NCBI GenBank assembly: GCA_934120675.1
Contig: CAKOUU010000019.1
Coordinates: 1-28,870, forward strand
Origin: an uncultured Clostridia bacterium
GTDB lineage: Bacteria; Bacillota; Clostridia; TANB77; CAG-508
Reading direction: 5' to 3'
DNA: 28,870 nt
The position numbers were made by a program, and so were the translations under genes. The notes under the pieces are model-generated. The model was not told the DNA's origin and ran no database searches. It saw nothing but the letters and a program-made list of their open reading frames with translations. This document shows, in pieces, positions 15,623-21,097 of this stretch. Every line of letters begins with the position of its first letter. Position 1 is the stretch's first letter.

Positions 15623-16207
15623 TTATTTTCCCCTTTCATTTAATAATTTTGAATAAATAGTAAAATACGGAATAATCCCTATATATGCTATTCTAATTAT
15701 GAAACATATAATATTTACAATTAAATTTTGTGTAAAATTACTATATGCTAAAATTATAAGGTTTTGGCTATATATCTTATAAATCATCTGATAGGCAATA
15801 AATCCAATCAAAATAATTGAAAATATTTTATTATTTATTTTATAATTTCTTTTTATTAATAGATTATATAAATAATAAGCCATATATATATTTACTACTA
15901 AATAAATAATAATATTTATATTAACTTTAAATTTGATTAATAATACTACATCTGCTAAAATTGCAATTGCAAAACTAATAATCAGAAAATAATTGGCAAT
16001 TTTTATATTTCCAACATTCTTAACTAATCTTAATAATATAATTATAAAATAAAAAGCAAACCCAAATGAAATAAAATTTGTTACTATAGTCCAAAACATT
16101 ACAGTTCTATTATTTAAAAATACAGATAATATCATTAATATAGAACTAACTAATCCTAATATTGCTGTTTTTTTAGGACTACTCATAAATTCCTTTAATT
16201 TTTCCAA
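15623..16207 (-). CDS. Six-helix membrane protein, unknown
   Basis: The first gene of the three-gene cassette, 194 residues from a TTG at 16207, eight bases after GGAGG. A longer frame to 16222 would place the ribosome site inside the gene, and an ATG at 16183 (MSSPKK, behind AAAGGA) is an alternative start. Six hydrophobic helices follow (roughly 13-32, 38-64, 71-95, 101-122, 133-151, 165-192) with short loops, without any transporter motif I recognise. Its stop is immediately followed by the ATG of the TPR-like gene, implying coupled translation. Confidence 0.7.
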   Translation of the reverse strand: MEKLKEFMSSPKKTAILGLVSSILMILSVFLNNRTVMFWTIVTNFISFGFAFYFIIILLRLVKNVGNIKIANYFLIISFAIAILADVVLLIKFKVNINIIIYLVVNIYMAYYLYNLLIKRNYKINNKIFSIILIGFIAYQMIYKIYSQNLIILAYSNFTQNLIVNIICFIIRIAYIGIIPYFTIYSKLLNERGK

Positions 16208-16260
16208 AATTTCCACCTCCAATCTTCAAAAATTAAAATTTTTAAATTTTAAAAACTTAA

Positions 16261-16470
16261 TTAAAAACTTTTATTACTTTTGCAATTTACATTTTGGCAA
16301 TACTTACAAGTCCCATCATAAAAGTAATATCTAGTGTTGCTACAGTTCTTTTGTGTAATTCCTTTTAAATTTTCGATTTCTAATTGAATTAAATCTTTTG
16401 TAATGTCTAAAGCATTTCTTTCAACACATACTTCAATTTGATTCAATATTTTCAACATTTTTTCTTCCAT
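16261..16470 (-). CDS. Small Cys-rich protein, paralog 2
   Basis: A 69-residue protein with an AAAGGAC ribosome site. An N-terminal helix (LKILNQIEVCVERNALDITKDLIQLEIENLKGITQ) is followed by a short Cys-rich tail, TCKYCQNVNC. It is clearly related to the upstream gene at 16481-16693, which has the same helix pattern ending LKGIT and the same CxxCxxxxC-type tail. The tail could bind zinc. Function unknown. Confidence 0.7.
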   Translation of the reverse strand: MEEKMLKILNQIEVCVERNALDITKDLIQLEIENLKGITQKNCSNTRYYFYDGTCKYCQNVNCKSNKSF

Positions 16471-16480
16471 TTTTAGTCCT

Positions 16481-16693
16481 TTATTTTTTAATTTTTTGAT
16501 AATTATTACAATTATAGTTCCAACAAAAATTGCAATAATCTTTTCTTACCTTTATTAATTTACATTTTTGTTCTGTAATTCCCTTTAGATTATTTAATTC
16601 AATAGTTAGTCTTTTTTTTGCCTCAAATGTGCGATTTCTAACTACTAACCATTCCAATTTTTTTAATATATCTAACATTGTTAGTTCTTCCAT
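16481..16693 (-). CDS. Small Cys-rich protein, paralog 1
   Basis: A 70-residue protein (MEELTMLDILKKLEWLVVRN and onward) with AAAGGGAAG as ribosome site, directly downstream of the shared divergent promoter at 16729-16757. LNNLKGITEQKCK and YCNFCWNYNC match the paralog at 16261-16470 in position and spacing. The pair arose by tandem duplication. A regulatory or zinc-binding role is possible; no family is recognised. Confidence 0.7.
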   Translation of the reverse strand: MEELTMLDILKKLEWLVVRNRTFEAKKRLTIELNNLKGITEQKCKLIKVRKDYCNFCWNYNCNNYQKIKK

Positions 16694-16728
16694 ATTTCAA
16701 CTTCCCTTTTTCTACATTTTTCTATCTT

Positions 16729-16779
16729 ATTTTAACATTTTTTGCTCTCACTTGCAAGTGCTACACCTAGAAGTATAAA
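16729..16779. promoter_or_regulatory. Divergent promoters sharing one -35 palindrome
   Basis: CACTTGCAAGTG (16749-16760) is a perfect palindrome whose centre TTGCAA is a -35 on both strands. Leftward: 17-bp spacer, -10 TAAAAT (16729-16734), for the Cys-rich paralogs. Rightward: 16-bp spacer, -10 TATAAA (16774-16779), for the small Xre gene at 16820. A repressor dimer on the palindrome would shut both promoters. Confidence 0.6.
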
Positions 16780-16819
16780 TATTATAAAATATTTAAAAAG
16801 TAGTAGAGGAGCGATAATA

Positions 16820-17035
16820 TTGATTCAGATAAATGTAGAAAAAATTTTAAAAGAACAAGGCAAAACAAAATTATGGTTATGTGATGTAATGGATATTAGC
16901 TTTTATAATCTTAATAAAGCTATAAAAAGTGGCAAAAAATCCATATCATATAAATATTTAGAGGGATTTTGTAAAGCTCTAAATTGTTCTTTTGACGATT
17001 TATTAACAATAGTAGATGATGAAGAAGATAAATAA
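16820..17035 (+). CDS. Small Xre-like HTH protein
   Basis: A 71-residue protein started at TTG 16820, eight bases after GAGGAG; the frame extends upstream to 16742 but lacks a start signal there and would contain the promoter. The sequence MIQINVEKILKEQGKTKLWL and onward has a short Cro-like HTH, with DVMDISFYNLNKAIKSGKKSI as turn and recognition helix and YLEGFCKALNCSFDDLL as final helices. It is divergent from the Cys-rich paralogs over a palindromic shared promoter, so it is the natural candidate for a repressor of both. Convergent with the next gene, whose stop is three bases away. Confidence 0.7.
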   Translation: MIQINVEKILKEQGKTKLWLCDVMDISFYNLNKAIKSGKKSISYKYLEGFCKALNCSFDDLLTIVDDEEDK

Positions 17036-17037
17036 CA

Positions 17038-17289
17038 TTAATCATTATAAATTTTTTTTACTTCTTCATCTATTTTTTTGCCTAAAGCCATTGTCTTTTT
17101 GCCATTTTCTCCATATTTCTTTATATATTCTTTGTGTTTTTCAACTAATTTTTTTATTTTACCATTTGTAGCAATCAATAAGCCTTGTTTATATTGCCTT
17201 ATTGTACTTAATGTTTGGCACTTCCAATTTTCTTGATTAAGATTACGTTGTATATCTTCCAAAATTCTGATTGCAACTTCTTTTTCCAT
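17038..17289 (-). CDS. Hypothetical 83-residue helical protein
   Basis: Preceded by GAAAGGAC. The protein is strongly charged and helical: IRILEDIQRNLNQENWKCQT, a middle turn, then KIKKLVEKHKEYIKKYGENG and KKIDEEVKKIYND. No membrane segment, no motif I recognise. It faces the small Xre gene at its 3' end and the next Xre gene at its 5' end. Confidence 0.6.
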   Translation of the reverse strand: MEKEVAIRILEDIQRNLNQENWKCQTLSTIRQYKQGLLIATNGKIKKLVEKHKEYIKKYGENGKKTMALGKKIDEEVKKIYND

Positions 17290-17400
17290 TTTTTTAGTCC
17301 TTTCTGCGATTTATTTGTCAAACGATTTACCAGTAAATCAATAATACCATAATCTTGTTATAAAATCAATAAAAATAGAAATAGAGGGAACAATAATTTT

Positions 17401-17664
17401 ATGAATAAGATTATAAAATATAATGGGAAATTAAATGTTATTGGCGATAAAGTTAGAAAGTATAGAGAATCAAGAAATTGGTCATTAACAAAATTATCTG
17501 ATGAATTAATGCTAAATACTGGAATAGATATTAGAAAATCATCATTACAATTTATAGAAACAGGGAAAAGAGTAGTAAAAGAATATGAATTTTATGCTCT
17601 TTGTAAAGTCTTTAATATAACTATGGAAGAAATGCTTGAGGATTTTATAAATGAAGTAAAATAA
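17401..17664 (+). CDS. Xre-family HTH regulator
   Basis: An 87-residue single-domain protein. VIGDKVRKYRESRNWSLTKL opens the HTH, followed by SDELMLNTGIDIRKSSLQFIETGKRVV and a closing helix EFYALCKVFNITMEEML. The longer-than-usual turn (GIDIRKSS) is seen in several Xre proteins of Clostridia and their phages. A GAGGG ribosome site is 12 bases upstream, a long spacing. It is followed by a strong bidirectional terminator. Confidence 0.8.
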   Translation: MNKIIKYNGKLNVIGDKVRKYRESRNWSLTKLSDELMLNTGIDIRKSSLQFIETGKRVVKEYEFYALCKVFNITMEEMLEDFINEVK

Positions 17665-17710
17665 AGAACTAACTTACTTTTTAATATAGTAAATTAGTTC
17701 TTTATTTTTT
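17663..17710. terminator. Bidirectional terminator
   Basis: AAAGAACTAA (17663-17672) pairs perfectly with TTAGTTCTTT (17694-17703), followed by a T run. Separates the Xre gene from the facing gene at 17709. Confidence 0.85.
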
Positions 17711-17975
17711 AACAATCTAATGTGATATTTATATCATTTGACATCTCCATATATATTGTTTTATCTGTTATTTCTAAATCATCTAAATAATGCAATTCTA
17801 CAATAAAATCTTGTTGTCCTCCGTCTGATATTATCAATTTTTCATCACTAACTATCATTTTAGCATTTTTTATTGTAATATAATATTGTATAGAATTTTC
17901 AAGTTCTATGTATATATCTTGATTTTCAAATTCTCTTGACTTTTCTTTTAATTTTTCTACTAATTCTTTATTCAT
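17709..17975 (-). CDS. Hypothetical 88-residue protein
   Basis: Begins MNKELVEKLKEKSREFENQD, then mainly beta-type sequence (IYIELENSIQYYITIKNAKM, KLIISDGGQQDFIVELHYL). Its ATG overlaps the stop of the upstream HTH gene (ATGA, 17972-17975), so translation is coupled to it. No family recognised. Confidence 0.65.
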   Translation of the reverse strand: MNKELVEKLKEKSREFENQDIYIELENSIQYYITIKNAKMIVSDEKLIISDGGQQDFIVELHYLDDLEITDKTIYMEMSNDINITLDC

Positions 17976-18145
17976 CTTTTAATCTCCAATCTATCTAATA
18001 TTCTATAAAAGCTAGTTTTTCCAATTTTTAAATTTTGATATGTAGTAACTGCTTTCTGTTCTCCTTTTAGATATTTTTCAATTTCCGATTTTAATAATTT
18101 TTCGTTTATATTTAATTTTGGTCTACCAATTTTTAAATTTTTCAT
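17972..18145 (-). CDS. Small HTH protein, resolvase-tail-like
   Basis: A 57-residue protein from the ATG at 18145, seven bases after TTGGAGGA. The frame reaches a TTG at 18160, but the ribosome site lies between the two. IGRPKLNINEKLLKSEIEKY...TTYQNLKIGKTSFYRILDRL resembles the C-terminal HTH of serine resolvases (GRP start, closing 'gisktsfYRiL' helix) without any catalytic domain. It lies 18 bases downstream of the small tyrosine recombinase and may act as its accessory DNA-binding factor. That is inferred from position. Confidence 0.65.
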   Translation of the reverse strand: MKNLKIGRPKLNINEKLLKSEIEKYLKGEQKAVTTYQNLKIGKTSFYRILDRLEIKR

Positions 18146-18163
18146 TTTCAAATCCTCCAATTT

Positions 18164-18724
18164 TTATATTTCAAAATCTTCATAAGCCTCATCAATCTCA
18201 TCTTGTTCAATTCCGATATAGCCTAGTGTTATACTTGGGCTACTATGATTAAATAACTTTTGCAACATTGCAATATCTTTTGTTTTCTTATAAAACCAAT
18301 ATCCGAACGTTTTTCTTAATGTATGTGTTCCGATTTCTTCTAATCCGATTTTTAATGCTACTGCATTTAATAAGCGATATGCTTGTATTCTTGTAATATG
18401 TTGATTTTTCCCTTTTCTACTTGCGAATAAATAATCTGACATTTTTAAATTTTTACAATATTCTGAAAATTCTCTTGCTAGTGTACCATTTATTTTAAAT
18501 CTCTTTCTTTTTCCAGTTTTTTGTTCATTTATACAAATATGTGATTTTACTGTTTTATCATCACTTAATACGTCCATAACTCTTAATTTTATGATGTCTG
18601 ATATTCTTAATCCTGTGTTAATTCCTGTTACAAATAAAAGATAATCTCTAGTTCCTTTTTTTCTTAATTCGATTTTCATTTCTTGAATTTTATTTTTATC
18701 ACGAATAGGTTGTACGATTTTCAT
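18164..18724 (-). CDS. Small tyrosine recombinase (XerC-like)
   Basis: A 186-residue protein, only the catalytic domain of the family, without the arm- or core-binding N-terminus. The active residues are present: Arg 40 (TGLRISDII), Lys 69 (EQKTGKRKR), His 134 and Arg 137 (THTLRKTFG), His 160 (FNHSSPSITLGY) and the nucleophile Tyr 169. It starts behind AGGAGG. Small recombinases of this size occur on plasmids and phages, where they resolve multimers or invert DNA. A cluster of GTTAC repeats, including inverted arms with a 7-bp spacer, lies immediately upstream and is the likely target. It is the second tyrosine recombinase of element B. Confidence 0.88.
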   Translation of the reverse strand: MKIVQPIRDKNKIQEMKIELRKKGTRDYLLFVTGINTGLRISDIIKLRVMDVLSDDKTVKSHICINEQKTGKRKRFKINGTLAREFSEYCKNLKMSDYLFASRKGKNQHITRIQAYRLLNAVALKIGLEEIGTHTLRKTFGYWFYKKTKDIAMLQKLFNHSSPSITLGYIGIEQDEIDEAYEDFEI

Positions 18725-18749
18725 TTTTTCAAATCCTCCTATATTTACT

Positions 18750-18890
18750 CATTTTGTTACATTGAAAGTAACAAATTATCTCAATATGTTACTTTCAAAT
18801 TGCTTATAATTTTGAAAATCCGTTCCAATAACTACTATTTCAATACTTATAACGATTTTTTCCAATGTAACAAAATGGCTATTGTGTTAC
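18750..18890. repeat. GTTAC repeat cluster, candidate recombination site
   Basis: Five GTTAC/GTAAC motifs (18756, 18768, 18788, 18867, 18886) alternate in orientation. The first two form TTTGTTAC-7 bp-GTAACAAA, the size of a tyrosine-recombinase core. CATTTTGTTACATTG (18750-18764) has a perfect inverted copy at 18863-18877, and TTGAAAGTAACA (18762-18773) one at 18787-18798. Confidence 0.6.
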
Positions 18891-18895
18891 ATTCA

Positions 18896-18961
18896 CTACT
18901 TACTACATATATAAATAATGAATACTAACTCTATAATTGTTTTTAATATTATGAATAACAA
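18896..18961 (-). CDS. Possible 21-residue hydrophobic peptide
   Basis: A TTG at 18961 lies seven bases after a perfect AGGAGG and opens a frame of 21 codons: M-L-F-I-I-L-K-T-I-I-E-L-V-F-I-I-Y-I-C-S-K, then TAG. The peptide would be one membrane helix with a charged end, like small membrane peptides or type I toxins. It lies between the unknown gene at 19020 and the recombinase. The only support is the ribosome site and the hydrophobic pattern, and the start is not ATG. Confidence 0.35.
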   Translation of the reverse strand: MLFIILKTIIELVFIIYICSK

Positions 18962-18996
18962 ATTTAGTCCTCCTATAATTTTTTAATAATATGGTA

Positions 18997-19014
18997 GGGA
19001 GGGGATAACCTCCC
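18997..19014. other. GC-rich hairpin between genes
   Basis: GGGAGG (18997-19002) pairs with CCTCCC (19009-19014), directly after the stop codon at 19020 on the minus strand. It has no T run, so it may be an RNA-processing or stability element rather than a terminator. Confidence 0.4.
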
Positions 19015-19019
19015 AAATT

Positions 19020-19559
19020 TTAATAATATGAAGTCATTACATCATCTGTACCGTCCCATAAACTGCAAAATCCAAAACTTTCTATATTTATATATATTGT
19101 GCCATTTGGTAATCCTTTTACTTGTTTTATTGCTCCTATAGTATTATCCTTTATAAACTGACTATCTTTTAAAAATTTGTCTTTACAAGCTTTTACTTTG
19201 TAACTGTCTAGTCCTGTCGTTTCTGTTATTTTATATGCTATTTCTTTGATGATTACTTGTTTTGTTCCTTTTAAATCTATTACTTGAAAATAATTTGCGT
19301 TAGTTTGTTCATATCCCCACGAATAATGAAAAATGTCGCCAATTTTTACCCCTAGATAATTTTTTTGTTTTCCTTTTGTTGTTCCTGTGTAATTTAATTT
19401 TCTATACCAACAATGTTTTACTCTGTGCCATCTGTAACCATTTTCTTTTAATGTTTCAATAATTTCATTTTTAGGCTTTTCATCAAAATATAGTTCTTCT
19501 CCTTGATGTTCTTCATTTGTAACAATTTTACAATCTTTTTTTATTTCTTCTAATTCCAT
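19020..19559 (-). CDS. Plasmid/phage-type accessory protein with two small domains
   Basis: A 179-residue protein with GAAAGGATTG upstream. The first part (about 20-52) reads ELYFDEKPKNEIIETLKENG followed by YRWHRVKHCWYRK, a small module often found at the start of accessory proteins on plasmids, phages and conjugative elements. The second (about 70-110) contains KIGDIFHYSWGYEQTNANYF, another module recurrent in mobile-element proteins. Neither has an assigned activity that I can state. No catalytic signature is seen. Probably in one transcript with the gene upstream (19617-19928). Confidence 0.7.
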   Translation of the reverse strand: MELEEIKKDCKIVTNEEHQGEELYFDEKPKNEIIETLKENGYRWHRVKHCWYRKLNYTGTTKGKQKNYLGVKIGDIFHYSWGYEQTNANYFQVIDLKGTKQVIIKEIAYKITETTGLDSYKVKACKDKFLKDSQFIKDNTIGAIKQVKGLPNGTIYINIESFGFCSLWDGTDDVMTSYY

Positions 19560-19616
19560 AAAATATCAATCCTTTCTATGATAGGGCTTGTAGCTTGTAC
19601 TACAAGCCATTTACAT

Positions 19617-19928
19617 TTAAACTGATTCACTTTTGATGTTTTCTGTCTGTAGTATTATGCTTTCTTGATTAAGTGCTATTTTGATGTGTTTAATGATGTT
19701 TTGCACTACTTCTGAATCAATAAACATCATTTCTATTTTTAAAGATTTTTCTATGCTGATTGACTTATCTTCGTGAACGTAATATCCATTACATTCTAAT
19801 ATTGTAAATCCTTCTACATCATTTGCTACTATAATATTAGTAATTAGCTTGTATGCCTCAAGTGTTGATATTTCTTGCCTTTTTGTGTTCTTATCATTTA
19901 ATCCTATATATAAATTAAATTTAATCAT
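19617..19928 (-). CDS. Hypothetical 103-residue protein downstream of the CopG-like gene
   Basis: Begins MIKFNLYIGLNDKNTKRQEI behind AAAAGGAG. The pattern YIGLNDKxTxxQEIS followed by GFTILECNGYYVHEDKSISIEKSLKIEMMF recurs, as far as I recall, in small plasmid and element proteins of Clostridia without known function. Position gives more than sequence. It follows a CopG-like repressor gene on the same strand, and the leader between the two is covered by an antisense RNA. That is where pMV158-type plasmids have the replication gene, but this protein is too small to be a replication initiator of known type. Confidence 0.7.
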   Translation of the reverse strand: MIKFNLYIGLNDKNTKRQEISTLEAYKLITNIIVANDVEGFTILECNGYYVHEDKSISIEKSLKIEMMFIDSEVVQNIIKHIKIALNQESIILQTENIKSESV

Positions 19929-19967
19929 AAAAAATTCACTCCTTTTACAAAAAATTTCTCAAATCTC

Positions 19968-19996
19968 TTGCAAACGAAGTGAATTTCATTTATAAT
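19968..19996 (+). promoter_or_regulatory. Promoter of antisense RNA
   Basis: TTGCAA (19968-19973), 17-bp spacer, TATAAT (19991-19996). TTGCAAAC here is repeated inverted as GTTTGCAA at 20013-20020, around the start site. Confidence 0.75.
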
Positions 19997-20002
19997 ATAA
20001 AT

Positions 20003-20083
20003 TACAAAATGAGTTTGCAAAGACTTGTTTTGTCGTGTTGGTATAGTGTAGGTCGTCGAAAAATTTACACTATGCCTTTTTTT
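20003..20083 (+). ncRNA. Candidate antisense (countertranscript) RNA
   Basis: A promoter with perfect spacing leads to about 80 nt ending in a strong terminator: GGTATAGTGTA (20040-20050) with TACACTATGCC (20066-20076) and seven T. There is no frame with a ribosome site. The RNA is complementary to the leader between the CopG-like gene, whose stop it touches, and the 103-aa gene. Position and size copy the copG/antisense-RNA pair of pMV158-type plasmids, in which the antisense RNA blocks synthesis of the downstream product. Confidence 0.6.
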
Positions 20084-20216
20084 AATTATTTTCAAAATAC
20101 TCTGAACATATAAGTCTAACTATTGAGGCTAAAGATACATTCTTTTTTTCTGCCTCTGCTTTTAACTGTTCATATAATTTTGAGGGTATTTTGATATTTA
20201 ATGCTTTATCGTTCAT
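20082..20216 (-). CDS. CopG/Arc-type ribbon-helix-helix repressor
   Basis: A 44-residue protein with GGGGG before its ATG (20214-20216). MNDKALNIKIPSKLYEQLKA has the alternating beta strand (LNIKIP) and first helix of a ribbon-helix-helix domain; EKKNVSLASIVRLICSEYFE gives the second helix. The size matches CopG of pMV158 (45 residues). Such proteins dimerise and bind direct or inverted repeats over their own promoter. That is visible here: a 19-bp palindrome and a third half site overlap the consensus promoter at 20244-20272. It likely sets expression of the downstream genes and perhaps element copy number. Confidence 0.8.
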   Translation of the reverse strand: MNDKALNIKIPSKLYEQLKAEAEKKNVSLASIVRLICSEYFENN

Positions 20217-20236
20217 AATAGCCCCCTTTCTTACTC

Positions 20237-20272
20237 TACTACAATTATACTACAATAATTGTAGTATGTCAA
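20237..20272 (-). promoter_or_regulatory. Self-regulated promoter/operator of the RHH gene
   Basis: On the minus strand TTGACA (20267-20272), 17-bp spacer, TATAAT (20244-20249). TACTACAATAATTGTAGTA (20248-20266), a perfect 19-bp palindrome, fills the spacer, and a further half site TACTACAAT begins 11 bp away at 20237. Confidence 0.85.
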
Positions 20273-20724
20273 TGTTTATCTGCAAATTTTATCATTTTTT
20301 AGTCTAAAAAATTCACATAACCCCCGAGGTATTTTACATAAATACGTCAAACATATTTGCATATATAGGGTATTGCTAATCTCCGTCGACTCACAATTAA
20401 TTATATATTATTGGTGTTTTGACATATAAACTTTGATTGAATCTTGAAAATAAAAATTTTTAATTTTTAACTTTTCATTAATATATCAATACTTTAGTGA
20501 TTTTATATTAATAAAATGAATTGGTGTTTAAAAAGATGTATTAAGATATATGTTTTTCATTTTGGGATATATAATTAATATTATAATAATTTTTTAGTTC
20601 TTTTTTTTAGTTGAAATAACTGGATTTTTGATTATTTCAAACATAAAGAGCTAGTTGTCAAAATATGATATACTTCCTTATATTCAAGATTTAATTAGTA
20701 TTCTTACATTAAAAATCCTAAATG
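20273..20724. other. Gene-free AT-rich stretch beside the origin-like region
   Basis: No coding sequence with a ribosome site was found on either strand. A 9-bp inverted repeat, TTGAAATAA (20611-20619) and TTATTTCAA (20632-20640), and long A/T tracts are present. Such stretches are common as duplex-unwinding regions next to origins. Confidence 0.5.
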
Positions 20725-21097
20725 GTAGCTTTCAGGCACGGTATCGTTAAAAGCTAACGCTTTTAGCTCTCACAAGCACCTACGCTCCGCTAGACGGTGC
20801 AATATAATTTCGCTTTCGCTTTTTCTAACACAACAACTACTGCGTAAATAGTGATTTATTTCAGTAATATTATTTATTTTACAATATGTAATAATAAAAA
20901 AGTTATCATTTTCTAATTAAGATAATAACGAAATGATAACTTGATAACTAATAATAAGAGAAAGCGGAAAGTTCAAAGAGAGCGTTAGCGTAATCATTAA
21001 CTTTAAGGTCGAAGACATTAAGCCCCACCGTTTAACGGAGCGGTTAGCGTAGTATAAGGTGGTCGACTGGCGAAGTCGCGTGCCTAAAAGCTACGCT
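20725..21097. repeat. Large nested inverted repeat, candidate replication origin
   Basis: Outer arms: GTAGCTTTCAGGCACG (20725-20740) against CGTGCCTAAAAGCTAC (21079-21094), one mismatch. Inside each arm, in the same mirrored order, are CACC...TACGCT...ACGGTG-type hairpin segments and CGCTTT motifs. The hexamer TACGCT/AGCGTA occurs at 20781, 20987, 21046 and 21092, unusual for such AT-rich DNA. The centre is AT-rich and holds a perfect 12-bp inverted repeat, AAGTTATCATTT (20900-20911) and AAATGATAACTT (20931-20942). It starts at the 3' end of the helicase gene, whose last codons are part of the right arm. Staphylococcal pathogenicity islands have their origin at the same place, with repeats flanking an AT-rich stretch. 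Confidence 0.6.

Noticed and set aside
18997..19014. GGGAGG/CCTCCC hairpin as a transcription terminator
   Set aside because: Neither strand has a T run after the stem, so it is listed only as a hairpin.
20273..21083. CRISPR array or tandem repeats
   Set aside because: The repeats are inverted and irregular, without constant repeat-spacer spacing, and no cas gene is near.
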